A stretch of 64,000 nt of DNA, from positions 8,126,501 through 8,190,500 of the forward strand of contig NC_088309.1 in assembly GCF_910592395.1 (NCBI RefSeq). Reading direction: 5' to 3'. The notes beneath the pieces were generated by a model. That model saw only the letters and a list, made by a program, of their open reading frames with translations. It was not told where the DNA came from and did not search any database. Source of the DNA: Lineus longissimus (taxonomy: Eukaryota > Nemertea > Pilidiophora > Heteronemertea > Lineidae). This document shows, piece after piece, positions 24,310-36,224 of this stretch; the first letter of the stretch is position 1, and every line of letters starts with the position of its first letter. The position numbers and the translations under genes were made by a program.

Positions 24310-24965
24310 TGTTACTGTTGTTCATCCGCCACAACCATGTAGTTGCCGAAATATTCTTAATTCTCTGTCCTGCAACAATATAATAGATCGCCTGGGGTCA
24401 TGCTTTTCTCAAAAATCTACGTTGTTTCAGATAAAATCAACTTCTACAGCACAAGGTCGCCCGCCTGCCTGAGGTCTGCAAGCCTTGGTGTTTTTAAAGA
24501 ACGACAGTTCCTGTTGTTCATCCACCACGTAGCTTCAGAAATTATCTACCCTTCTCTACCAAAACTGATTGCCTGGGGTTCTCCAAAAGGCTGGAAGGAG
24601 GAAAGCGACTGCTTTCATTTTTAGCGAATTAGGAAATAGGATAATCGACCTTGTTTTCCTACATCCGGTGATACCTTTCAGTTCTTAATTCTTCCCAAAC
24701 GTTCGTATGCGAAGCTGTTGTATTTTTACTGAAATAGCTTATGAAATAACCTACCTAATTCTGCTGGAATTAAACTGCCTAGGTTCATCGACACTTGGCG
24801 TTCCTCCAAAAATGTAAAATCGAAAGTGTGTGAATGTCAGTAGTTACATAATGCTGTCTTTTTATCAAAATTAGTTAAAAAATAATCTATCTTGTTCTGC
24901 TTATATCAAGTTGCCTTAAGACAGCGACACTTTTCAGGTCCTCCACCAAAAGTACATGTATTAAG
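24310..24965 (+). repeat. Degenerate tandem array, unit about 150-200 bp
   Basis: Four decayed units share a GTTCATCC.CCAC or CTTTTTA.C start, then AAATAATCTA.CTT.TTCT, then TGCCT.GG followed by TTC.CCAAAA. Landmarks lie near 24,393, 24,572, 24,776 and 24,911. Similarity is about 60-70% by eye. Position directly outside the 1.17-kb inverted-repeat element suggests an older array next to, or broken by, that insertion. Confidence 0.4.
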
Positions 24966-24969
24966 CAAC

Positions 24970-27900
24970 AAGAACATCAGGTCAACATCTTTGATAATGC
25001 GATGACTTCTTTACAATTATCGGACTTTGTCGCCATGGGAAATTTGCGAGCTGATTACTTGGCATACTGTAGAGATGATACATTCAAGTATTTAGATGTC
25101 CTTTTCGTTTGTTCATCACTAGGGGAATTAAGGTGGAATACGAAACGGAGACGATCTCGATCGAGGCAGCATCGTAAAATGATCTGTTTCCATCCTTACA
25201 AGTGATAAACAGTATCAGCTTTTGTCATGGTATCAGATGGTACATGTACACTATTTGGCATATCTTTTTGTAACCTTTTCAATAACGATCAAATGTGTCG
25301 ATATAGTAGAATTTCTCCATAGATACAGTCTTTATTTATTCTTGGTAATACCAAATGGTCTTTATACATACTTGATAATACCATTTCTTCATATTAACTC
25401 AGTAACCTTAACCTTTGGATGGACCGTGAGCTGAGCTATGCATGCGCGCACCACTTTTATTCTACACTTCTCCATGATGCTGGTGCTGGTACGAGAAAAC
25501 CAGTCGGCGGTTTACACAGTTCTGCCTATAAAGCATAATAGTTATTATGGGTATTCTTCCGGTCGCCTAGGCATTCTGCTGAGAGCAATAAATAAACCCG
25601 ACCATAATGGCCGTCCGCACAGCAGTGGTACGTTGTTATATTACATGGCTAGCATCTTCGTGAGGCCATCATTACAGGTGATTGTTCATCTTGAGAACAA
25701 TATCTGGCTACTCGGACTTCGGGACGTGAATGCTAATCATGGATACCAGAAGCACAGCCTCCGATTAGCCCCGAGAAAGTGGTAGTTTATCATTGTTATG
25801 ATTATGCTGCACGATATGGCAATTCGATGATGTCGTTGGCTAGGAATTGGGTGGCGGAGGTAAGATTTTGCTTGATCAAAGTGGTAGAAAATAATGTTCT
25901 GCAGAGAGTTGTTAAGCTTATATTATATCAAATGAGCACCCTTTAGTGAATCCCATTAGTCAATCTCATCTGAAATTCCCGATTTTCCTTGGGCTTTTTA
26001 CTGACTTGGGCCTTTGAGGGTTCAAAATAAACGTTATCACGGAATTTGAATTGCTGACTCCTCGGAACGATGATGCCAAGTCCGCATTGAAAATATTTTC
26101 CGCTGTAGTATGCTTCGGTCGGAATGAATCTCAGCTCCTCAGATTCAAATCAACCTGACGCATATGGTGAATAGAAAAATCCATCAGATCAATATCAATT
26201 ATCCACTTTCCGAATTAAATATAGTGTTCGGGAAGATGATCCTTGAGTGATAACCAGAGCCATGATCAGATAGAATCGGTCACATTACAGTCCTCATTAG
26301 CTCGAGTAGACCATGCAGAAGAGCTAGACCATATCATTTTTAGACGTACCAGTGGGAGCCACCGTTTGACTTTGGATCAACGCCTATAACCTTTTCAATC
26401 AAAGGATGAGTGTTACTTTTTGATATCTTCTGGTCAGACGCTTTGTTAGGTGTAGTACAGTACTATCATTTCTGACATTAAAAAGTGTACATTACTTCTG
26501 ATTGTTTTTACCAACAGACATATTTATGAGAAAACCGATCGAGGAGGCGTACAAAGCTACGTGTGTTTCTCTCGTTTTCATTTTTTGTCTCAAGTCATTA
26601 AGTTGCCCAATGTTATGGTTATATCTCTTGCATCCGTTCCTAAAACAGTCAAACTTGAAACTGAACAAAATGAGGCTAACAGTAAATTACAGAAACAGCG
26701 CTGTATTCCTCGCATACGCTTGGCGCGGATTAAGGTACCACCGTTACGAACTTTAAAATCACACAAAATACACTATCTCTATCACCATCTCAAATTTTTG
26801 ACAACTTCTAATTTTTACCGCGAGAATAAATATCCTAATGTATTTGTTTTAAACAATCGCCATCTGCGGAAGAAATGCATTACCGTACTGTGCTTGATAA
26901 AAGAAACTGACTTGAAGAACCCAGTGAAGCGGTACAAGGTATGCCAATAACACATGCGCCAGGGGCTTTGGCAGATATACTTAGAGAAGAATATTATATG
27001 AAGTAAATGGTTTCAGGCAAAGAATGTTACATTTTTCAATCTGCTATTAATATTGGAGTCGCAACGCAATCGGAAAGCGCCAAGTTACTTAAACACTGAG
27101 ACATTGTACCGTGCAATGAATTGTTTCCCTGCCTCCCATATACTAAAAGAGAAAGAGGTAATGTTATGACATATCCATTGTGTTCTGCTCGTTTTGACCC
27201 GGTCCATCATTTAAGATGCATTCCGTAAACGATACCCTGATTTCAGCTTTTAATGTAAACAACAATATGTAGTCAAGTTGCACCCGTTTTCCAACTCTGG
27301 GAAAAAGCACTTTTAATCGGCTAAATATAGGGAAACCACGCTGTATCAAGGTTTGTCAGCAACACGAACTTATTTCGGTCCGTGTCGAGTATATGGCTAC
27401 ATCATTCTGTTTATCTAGCTTTGACCATCTGCCTATTAGCTTTCGTGATGTTTATATGTTGTGCTTCTTTTTGCTTTCATCCAACAGACAGCACTGGGTC
27501 ATTGGAAGGTCATCACTTTGGTCATAATGGAATTGGATTGTAAAAAGTACAACGACGCGTTCTCTCTTCTTTTCTCTAGAACGTACATGTTCTCCATGGT
27601 AATGTGAGGATAATTCTTGGCATTCTGTGGAATGCAAACACTAATAAAGGAGGCCAGCTGTTTATGTCAAAATAGCAATTGCCATGGACAAGATGATTTG
27701 TTTGGTATTCGGAAAGCAACGATCTTGAGTAATAACACAATACCTTACATTCTATGCGTTGTTTAGAGCTAGATACCAGTGTCAGTGCATTGCTTGAGAA
27801 CCGGAGATGTAAAGCCGCAACCACGCAGCGCCCAGAAGATGTGCAACCAATTATATCAGATATAATTCTTACGCCATATTGTTAGGTTCACAGGACATTT

Positions 27901-29780
27901 ACTCTTCAAGTAGCAGTAACTGTTGAAGATAGACAAAACTAGTTTCAGTGAACTGAACTTATCGCTCAATGTGCAGGCAAGAATTGTTCTCTTGAACGTT
28001 ATGGGACTGCGCATGCCGTGGTCCGATCAGGCCGGCTGTGCTCGAAATGCAGTTACCTTTTGCCTAGCACATTACCCAACTCATCCCCGATCAACGGGCG
28101 AATGACAAGTCTCTGAACAGCAATCATCGGGCTCTGTAATAATCCAGAACCAATCCCAGCGGTCTGATAAACACGATACGTGGTATATGGTTGAAATAAT
28201 CGGAGGCAGAAATCAGGAGAACATCTGCTTCAGGAAATGACAGAAGTCATTTCATGAGAGTCGAAGCGATAAGAACAAGGTTTTCGGATGAGATCGGAAG
28301 TAGAAGAAATTGGTGTTCCAAGATGGCGGAGATCTGTCACCTTGGTGACACGTTTCGCTTAGCGACATCACGTCTAGATAGCAACTTTTGAGGAGTTCTG
28401 AGAGTCACGATGTCAATTATCAGAGATGACACAGGGTAGGGATTAATCCAAGATAATGGTTTAATTACGGGGGAAAGATCCATTACTAGGCTTAACTATC
28501 TGAAGGCTGGGTAAGGTTAAAAAAAATCACCTTTGTCTATCCTTTATCATCTATCGTATCGGCAGTTCAGTTGGGCATGCGCAATCACACTTTGCTCTGG
28601 AGGTTCTTTTAAGTGCAAAGAAAAAAAAAATGTCCACTAACTTATATTTCCTGAAATCAATGTTCAAAACGTTCCATGACTCATACTCTTAAGAATCAAC
28701 GCCCACTTAATTAAAAGATAAAATCACTTTCATTTTTTAAATAATCGATGATTGAAAATAACGGTGGACCCGCCCAACTGCCCTTTACCCAGGAAATAGA
28801 CAAAGTAGAAAAAGTTTTTCTGAAAAGACAATAACCAATGAGACCACTGTGTCTTCCACCGCAGGTATGGATAGATAATGCAATGTACTTTACGATGTAC
28901 CACCACCTCTTGCGGCCTTGCTACTTGTTTACGGAAGACGAGGCGACTTCTGATACAGTATCCTTTATTATCAGGGTTTGCTTCTTTGTCAAGAATCTAA
29001 CAATAAGATCGTTTTTTGTGGCCGGTTCTGCTGTTTAACTATTGTTCTTTGAGTTGTCCTGTAACTCATTATCGGGCTCAAGGAAGAACCGAGCACTTTG
29101 ATACAAAGCACTCTGATACTAAGCCAGCGGGGATAGCTAACCATGCATGGAAGCATGGAAGACAAGTACATGTAATACTGAATACAAAGCACGTATTTTC
29201 TAAATTTCTATTGAAACTGGTCCATCCGTTTTGGTTTGTTACCATTTATTCGACATCTTCAGCAGAGTACGTCATTTAAAGATATAGTTCTCAATACAAG
29301 AGTAATCATCTTAATGGAGAGAAACGTGTGGATCGAATTGCAGCCGGACTACTTATGCGAGAAAGGTGTCTCGAAACCATTGTCCAGTTCCTTGTTCCTT
29401 ATAACTCACACGAAAGTCCATGTTGTCCATGATCAACCAGTCTAATCTGCCATGTTGCAGACATCAAAGCTTCCTTTTTGATGACAATCCTTTGGCCTTG
29501 CCGACAAAACTGAACTTGTAAGAGGCCATTTGATGTTTGATGATACACGTACATGCAAGTAGCGCACTAGCATCAATATCCATTTGAAGTGACCCTGGAA
29601 ATACAAAGCGAATAAAGAACGTGAACTGTGCTTATGTATGATGTTGGATCAGAGCAGTGACATTATTAAAGATAGATGGGAGGATGCTTAGAGAGGAGTT
29701 TATTGGAACGAACAACCACACCTTTATACTGAGTCGACCTTACGTCGCTGAGTAGAATTCATGTGACCCGATCATGTCTT
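24970..29780. other. Unassigned DNA with the longest ATG frames
   Basis: The longest ATG-started frames of the window are here: 26,561-26,950 (+, 129 codons, basic) and 25,438-25,785 (+, 115 codons). Neither shows a domain. A different plus frame, open from 25,737, ends at GCGGAG|GTAAGA at 25,859 and reads PISPEKVVVYHCYDYAARYG in its middle, but I found no good acceptor for it. Nothing else is supported. Confidence 0.4.
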
Positions 29781-30031
29781 TCAGAAAGGTCAACCGTTGG
29801 GAAGGCCACTCGTTTCCATGTAAGACCCCGGGAAGGCCCCTCTTCAGGAAACCGCTTGGGAAGGCTAATTTCTGTCAAGGTCAAACTTCGGGAAAGATGT
29901 TGGTTCTTTTCGAAGCATTATTCAGCAGTTCTGCATCCTCTCTAGATCATTCTTCCGAGGTCCTATTCAACAGTTCTGCTGCCTCTCTAGGTCATCCTTC
30001 CGAGGTCCTATTCAACAGTTCTGCTTCCTAG
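29774..30031 (+). other. Repeat-containing open frame, 85 codons
   Basis: An ATG-started frame runs through two tandem arrays. The first has about four GGGAAGG-centred units of about 30 bp (29,799, 29,829, 29,858, 29,890). The second has 45-bp units starting ATTCARCAGTTCTGC at 29,919, 29,964 and 30,009, giving the 15-residue peptide LFNSSAASLGHPSEV with small changes. Both periods are multiples of three or close to it, so the frame survives. No signal peptide or known domain is seen. Either a low-complexity exon or an accidental frame through a minisatellite is possible. Confidence 0.25.
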
Positions 30032-30035
30032 GTCA
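29919..30035 (+). repeat. 45-bp tandem repeat, 2.6 copies
   Basis: Units begin ATTCARCAGTTCTGC and continue CCTCTCTAG.TCATYCTTCC to GAGGTCCT. The second and third units are nearly identical. The period is exactly 45 bp. Confidence 0.85.
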
Positions 30036-30039
30036 TGCT

Positions 30040-33000
30040 TGGGAAGACTCTGTGCTTTCATGCGAGGTCAAACCAAGCAAGCTACCATGGGTTTACGTGT
30101 TGTATCCTTTTGGCTGTAACCGATTCCCTCTTGACATCTAATCTGCGTGTCTGTAGGAAGGCATACATCAATTATCCCTGCACAACCCAGGAGACCTTAT
30201 TCCACAACCACCCGATAGCTTTTATTCCCAAGATAGCACAGAAACGCAACCCTCTCGTATTAATGAATTAATTAGTAATGTAATCGATAAATGTACACGG
30301 CAAGTATACATGAAAATAATACGAAGAGCTGAAAGAGGTTTGTGGTAACATTGTAAAGAGGTTCGGGTAGATTGTATCAATAACGAGTACTTGAGCTTAG
30401 CTGAAGCAGCAAAACAGAGATGTACTTGAGGGTTGCAGTCAAGTACACTTCCGACAAGTACTGCTATGTTTTCTAATAGTGCTGGGTATGTACGTTCGCT
30501 TTTTATGAAGCTGCAAAAAGTACGAGCAGTCCTATACTAAGTATCTTCATCATGGATTTGTTGTATTTGTTGTGAAAGTTGTATCGAAAACTACGATAAG
30601 AAGTTACCATCTACTCATGTTTACCTTAGTTTCTACAGTATTGCTCCATCATGAAAGTATACACTTATATTATGATTACTCTATGATCTCAAAGTAGATC
30701 CAGTAGATCCGTGAAGGTGGTAATACCAATGCATCGAGTCACGCAACGAGCGATAACCCAATGCAAAGCCATAGTGGAAGGTTAAAATCGTAATAATCTG
30801 AACTAGCCGTGTTGATAAAAACTGACTGCGATAAAGATCGATGGTTACTTTAGCCGGTTACTTGCCATAGCAAACCCTCGAAAGCTCTTGAGGATCGGAA
30901 GGCGAGATTAATCTGCTCCTACCGGGAGAGCTCAGTGGACAATTTCCATCAGAAAAAAAGAAAATTTCAATTACAGAATTTTAAACAGGCTATCGAGCGT
31001 GACTTGCGTTGCGGCTACCACTTTAGGATGAAAAATTTGAAATGGCTAAATTAGAGTTTGGATTTAAGCATTCTCATGTGGTTTGGGATAACCTTTGGGA
31101 AATACCAACGATGCCTCTCATGGTTTCATTAAGAACACAACTTCGTACCTTACGCCAGCCAACAATAGCAGTCAGCTCTGATTAGCTTCCAAAGCACAAA
31201 CCTACAGTGAATAAAGAAAGATTTTAATCACGAAATGGACTTCAAAGCAAATTTTCTCCTCTCTTAGAATTCTCAATTGGAATTCCCAGTCTGCTGTTTT
31301 CCCAACAACGTACTTACTTTCTTGTTATTCTAAAATCACCTGGCTATACGAGTTTCGGGCTTGATAAATTAAGTCTAAATAATAAATGGGGAGGGCATGG
31401 TACCAAGATTCGAAACGAACATCAGAAATCACTGACTTCATCGTTTATTTATGACGTGAAACAATGACGAAGATCTGGTAATGGTGGACAGAGTCGTGAC
31501 CGGGATGCTACGGTGGTTGGTGATTCGGTCCGTTAGCTGTCGCTAGACATTCCTTCAGATCAATACAACCAGATAATGCGTGCGGGGTTCGAGGCTGACC
31601 AAAGATCGACAATCTGAAGATGCACAAAGTATCTACTTTTGTCTTGTTAGCCATGCTAATGTTAGAATTTCTAGGAACGACCTTGCGTCCTCAGTGTCGC
31701 TTGTCGTCGACCGAATCCTTCGTATCCATCAAACAAAGAGGTCAAGTTGTTGTTGCCGTCGGTAAGAAATCAATGGTTTGTCAAAATCCGCCATCACCGC
31801 CATCCATCTGAAGTTAGACAACGTAGTAGCATCTGCTTCTTTATCACTCATCCAAATTATGACATATCCTTCACAGAAAATTACAAAATTACCCTGCTGT
31901 GTTTTCTAACCGGCGGCTAAGGGAACAAACCCGGGCATACCTCGCTAATGATAGCGTATCAAACAGTAGAATGTTTTTACTTCGGAAATCTCCGTTTCAA
32001 AAACCCCTCAGAGCTAGAAATGGAACATTTAATAGGAAGATCAAAGGATTTGAATTGTAGCATCTGTCAGATTTCATCAGAATTTTTTAAAGCTTTCTAC
32101 TTTGGTGAGCAGCTCGTTAATGTTTTGAAATATTTTTGGAGACATATTGACGGAGATGACATGAAGATATCGGAGATCGAACTGTAAAAACTGAAGAAAA
32201 TGGTTTTCGAGGACATACTGATAGTGATGGTGGATGCAATGTCTTTTATACACGGGATGTCCTCGTGAATACCGGTAGCTTATCCTTTATGTACTGTAAA
32301 AGTACGACCATACATTTTGGAGGTCTACAAAAGGGTACCAGTAGGACTAAGTATAGGCCCTGGTCCCGCTGTTATTGTGACTTGTCATGCACAATCTGCA
32401 AAGCGCCCCTTCCCCTACTGCCCTGGAACATTGACTAACAAAACAATAGAAATAACCGTTGGTCTGGCTTACAGATCTTGAGCCAATGACTGTGACGACC
32501 TGTGCATACAATAGCATTTAAATAACACTGTTCATGGAGTATAAATAACCAATTGTAATGCATGCAATATATGGCACCATAAGAGGCCTCTTCAAAATGG
32601 CACCCGATATCGGTATTCATGAGGACGACTTGTAGTACATCTGAGAATGCCGAAAACAGAAATGTCAACTTTTAGATTTCTGCCATTCAAAATGTAGTTC
32701 AAATCTCAAATAACATGGCCGCTAGGGTATACACAAACGCACATATGGGTCTACAATTGATCAAGGAACTAAAATCAGCAGATTTCTGTTCAATGTCAAG
32801 ATATTTCCATATTTTCAGCTAGAGTAATGATTGTTTAAAAAAAGATTATGGCACAGATGTTTATTTCACCGTGGGTTCGTATAGTAACACGATGGAATAT
32901 TTCTCTAACGGAAACAAGTTTACCTTACACTATGTACACTATATGTATCTCAGCTTTTACCTGATGTCAATTCAATAAAGTTCAGGGACATTTCGGTCGA

Positions 33001-34310
33001 TGTATTTCTACTTCAGATGTACTCGCGATATTACCTCAATGTTGCTACACCACGGTAAAATTACCGAGAAAGCGCAGAGCAATGCCGGCAACCAGGAAAA
33101 AGTAGAATTAAGTAATTCATGATACAATTACATTAAATTTGAATTAGTATACTTGATAATAAAACAAATACATGTACTTATTTGATGTTTAATTTGACTT
33201 AAAGAGAAATAGAAACACAAATGCATGAAATTTTAAGCTCCTTTGTTTGGGATGTAAGTCGTGGCATATCTTCTGTAACATTTGAAACTCAATGAATCAC
33301 GCTATTAAGATAAAGTACATAAAATGAGATTTTCCTTACAAACTTTATACTTAATAGGATCCCTTTAAAATACTCGTAAAAATTGGATTTAGCGGGGATA
33401 GCTTAATCCTGAGATTAGAAATATTGCAAGGGTTCATAGAAAGGGTGGAAAATCTCAAAGGGTTTAAAACTGTTTGAAGCCCTTATTTTTAATTAGATAT
33501 AAATCTTTTGTTTTCGATGTTGTTCTAACAAAGAAAGGGATGACAATGATTTGAAGTAAATGTGAAGGAAGCACGTGGGGTGGTCACACCCCAGGGTGAT
33601 AATGCAGTTAAGGATAGTTAAATACCTTAAGTTTTCCACTGAACAGTAATTGTCTTCGGAGGTTGGTCAGACCGTGAATAATTCCAGATAAGAGATCAGG
33701 ATAATGGTAATTAGGTGACGATCACATTTTCAAACAAACCGCCCGTAATGAGATTTAATACTCTGGTAGGTTCAAATTTAGTTAGCAAATTGGTGTAAAC
33801 TGACTGAAAACTTTGTAGCCTGGTGGCGGACCCCTGCGAGGAAGCATTTTCACAAACAGGGCTCCGTCAATTCTGATTTGGTGGTTGAGAGAATTCAGAC
33901 ACGACGACAGAATGACCTGGTGACCGAATACGTGGTAAATTTGTGGCGGGACTAAAATCTTCCTGGTAATTCGAACTGCGATCGATTATATTTGTTTAAA
34001 TGGCGTCACTTGAGATTCCGTCTTTGGATTTTCCTCATCTTTTGGAGGGAAATAGGGAGCCGATAGGTCGACGCTACCTTCGAGATGCCTCTGGAGCCGG
34101 TTTACTATATGGCACTCCCGTGTATACGTCTGTGCAGTATGTAGAAAACCATATTCTGTGCCTCTGAAACCAATCGACCGCCGGCCTTGCGAGTTTTATG
34201 AACTGGCAAAAATAATCAACTCATCAATTCATTAGTCTAGCATCACGGCATGTTCTGGCTAAGTGCCCGCCAATATATTATGAGGAAATTGGCAGTCATG
34301 GCAGCTAAAA
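30040..34310. other. Unassigned AT-rich DNA
   Basis: Apart from one candidate exon at 31,154-31,201 nothing is supported. Plus frames at 31,580-31,811 and 31,948-32,187 have no recognised motif. An 8-bp inverted repeat (GGGGTGGT/CACACCCC) sits at about 33,578. Confidence 0.4.
31154..31201 (-). other. Candidate 48-nt exon, unidentified
   Basis: The minus strand shows a strong acceptor (ATCTTTCTTTATTCACTGTAG) and the donor GGCTGGC|GTAAGG. Only one frame is open across the 48 nt, reading FVLWKLIRADCYCWLA, which is hydrophobic and rich in aromatic residues with two cysteines. It could be part of a membrane segment. No compatible neighbouring exon was recognised. Confidence 0.2.
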
Positions 34311-34315
34311 TTAAT

Positions 34316-34341
34316 CCCGAGTCTCATTAGTGAATCTCGGG
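34316..34341. promoter_or_regulatory. 26-bp imperfect palindrome with ATTA core
   Basis: CCCGAG at 34,316 and CTCGGG at 34,336 enclose TCTCATTAGTGAAT, itself partly symmetric with a central ATTA. TTAAT lies just upstream. It could be a dimeric protein-binding site or a short hairpin; no gene start is identified nearby. Confidence 0.2.
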
Positions 34342-34900
34342 TCTGTTTATCTGATCTCAGCCGAAATGTGAAATCAATTTTTTTCTGCCATGTGCGTCAG
34401 CAATACAGCTATGTACAGACTTTGAAAAGCGAAAGCCAACCTCAAGTGCAGAAACGAAATGAAACCAATTTCCATTTTAATTTCCTTTTAATCTTTCTCC
34501 ACAATTCCCTGGCAGCCGTCTATGTATTCATTGGGAAAACTGAGCATACAGGTGGAGGCTATGACCTTTGTTACAGACCGTGATTTGTTCATTTCTCATT
34601 TCATTTTTAGCTGTTTTCTTTTTTTCGCATTTCGATTTCGCAAAGTTATTTCTGTAACAAATCATATCAAAAACGAAAAATCTATTGCTTTCTACTTATT
34701 GCTTCTGTATTTCCATCAATTCATGGTTGTGTATCAACTTCTCGATGTTTATATCACCATCACACGCCTATTATCGGCCCCTTGATGATATGACAATAGC
34801 CATTGACTAACCATTGGATTAACGTCCTCATATCTACTCCATCTCTGAAGTTTGTTGTCTAAGGAAGCTTTCTTGCTAAAACGCACTTAGCAGATTCTCA

Positions 34901-35200
34901 TTACTTCGAATCAATTAGCGAACTCCGGAACTTGGGAAGAACACAGACACTCATCACAGTGCAGTTTTTTGCACATCCGCGAGAAATCCACACTGCAAGC
35001 AACAGCACAATCATCGATTTTAAGACTGTGTCACCAGCGACAAGATCACATCCTAGGAGTAAGGCGCAACAAGCGACAACATTACATCCAATGAATAAGA
35101 CGAAGAAGACAATCCCAATCACATTTGACTTTATATGGCTGATTAGGTAGACACAGACCATTAGCCGAGTTGTCCATCCTCTCCATACAATCTCCTAATC
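34901..35200 (-). other. Hydrophobic open frame, possible membrane exon
   Basis: A minus-strand frame, open from a TAG at about 35,199, begins EIVWRGWTTRLMVCVYLISH and contains two hydrophobic stretches (GIVFFVLFIGCNVVACCALL and MIVLLLAVWI), ending LPKFRSSLIDSK before a stop. A weak acceptor (ATTTGTATGGATGATTAG) precedes it. The two spans could be a helical hairpin of a multi-pass membrane protein and the end a cytoplasmic tail. By eye the layout loosely recalls class C receptor helices, but no diagnostic motif is present, so I do not assign a family. The plus strand is open too. Confidence 0.2.
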
Positions 35201-35508
35201 ATCCATACAAATGAGAACCATTGAGACACTGGCTTGCTAATCTCTTTAGCTCTTCCTTATTAACCAACCTATTGATCCCAAGCCGCCGCCAGCTTCTTGA
35301 GACCGCGCTGGAGTCATCCCTTGACCTCCAGGGAAGAAATTGAAGAGTGCGCGAGATGTGGTCGGGTTTGTTGATGAACAATTGTTGCATTTGGGATCAG
35401 ACTGGCCGCCTCGCGAATGATATAGGCAAGAGCGATAGGTCATACAGGGTAAGATGATAAACGATGAGGTTAAGCCATTTGAGAAGTGATCGGATCTCGC
35501 CACCACAG

Positions 35509-35580
35509 ACATCGGAGATCACCCTTGGGGAACCGGATGCTGGTGATGGCCGTAAAATTGGCATGATGAATATGACAAAG
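35509..35580 (+). other. Candidate 24-codon exon
   Basis: CTCGCCACCACAG precedes exactly 24 codons, TSEITLGEPDAGDGRKIGMM then NMTK, followed by AAAG|GTAAGG. Both ends are phase 0. Upstream, an open frame ending in SDRSYR at 35,448 meets AGG|GTAAGA, which would leave a 60-bp intron in matching phase. The peptide is charged, with one N-x-T site. The region is GC-richer than its surroundings, as exons often are. No family is recognised, and a minus-strand exon candidate next to it (35,596-35,681) competes. Confidence 0.3.
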
Positions 35581-35595
35581 GTAAGGTAGACTAAC

Positions 35596-35681
35596 CGTAT
35601 CTTGGAAGTCATGATGATTTCAATAAACGCCATATTGTCATTCACTTCGCTTCCATTGACATGTCGCAGTGTCCAGATACA
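35596..35681 (-). other. Candidate 86-nt exon on the opposite strand
   Basis: On the minus strand GGTTCTAATAATACAG opens a frame reading CIWTLRHVNGSEVNDNMAFI then EIIMTSKI, which closes at AAGATACG|GTTAGT. It is 28 codons plus two bases. The acceptor tract overlaps the end of the inverted-repeat element starting at 35,687, so if this is a real exon the element has supplied or interrupted its splice site. There is an N-x-S site and no cysteine pair. The family is unknown. Opposite-strand candidates within 20 bp cannot both belong to ordinary genes. Confidence 0.22.
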
Positions 35682-35699
35682 CTGTATTATTAGAACCAA

Positions 35700-36215
35700 A
35701 ATCCCGTATCCAGCGCGCGGTGTTACATGGTAGCAGAGTGGTGTTATATGGTAGCCGAGCGCGTGGCGTTACATGGTAGCAGAGCGTAGTTACATGGTAG
35801 CAGAGCGTAGTTGTAACAGAGCGTAGTATCCAGCGCGCGGCGTTACATGGTAGCAGAGTGGTGTTACATGGTAGCAGAGCGTAGTTGTAACAGAGCGTAG
35901 TATCCAGCGCGCGGCGTCACATGGTAGCAGAGCGTAGTTGTAACAGAGCGTAGTATCCAGCACGCGGCGTTACATGGCAGCAGAGCGTAGTTACATGGTA
36001 GCAGAGCGTAGTTGTAACAGAGCGTAGTATCCAGCGCGCGGCGTTACATGGCAGCAGAGCGTAGTTACATGGTAGCAGAGCGTAGTTGTAACAGAGCGTA
36101 GTATCCAGCGCGCGGCGTTACATGGCAGCAGAGCGTAGTTACATGGTAGCAGAGCGTAGTTGTAACAGAGCGTAGTATCCAGCGCGCGGCGTTACCTGGT
36201 AGCAGAGCGCAGTTA
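35700..36215 (+). repeat. Minisatellite, 74-bp unit with 53-bp variants
   Basis: GTATCCAGCGCGCGG starts recur at 35,706, 35,826, 35,900, 35,953 (with one change), 36,027, 36,101 and 36,175, giving intervals of 120, 74, 53, 74, 74 and 74 bp. The 53-bp unit lacks one 21-bp subunit, GTTACATGGTAGCAGAGCGT plus A. The last units are nearly identical, showing recent expansion. The array grows out of the left inverted copy that begins at 35,687. Open frames through it are repeat translations. Confidence 0.92.
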
Positions 36216-36224
36216 CAGACACAC

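Noticed and set aside
25438-25785. 115-codon plus-strand frame
   Set aside because: No recognisable domain; a different frame with a donor (ending 25,859) overlaps it, so neither could be upheld.
26561-26950. 129-codon plus-strand ATG frame, the longest in the window
   Set aside because: Basic, no domain or motif, no promoter or splice context; a frame of this length is expected by chance somewhere in 64 kb read in six frames.
34901-35700. A class C G-protein-coupled receptor gene on the minus strand
   Set aside because: Hydrophobic segments and an LPKFR-like end suggested it, but diagnostic residues, exon continuity and acceptors were lacking.
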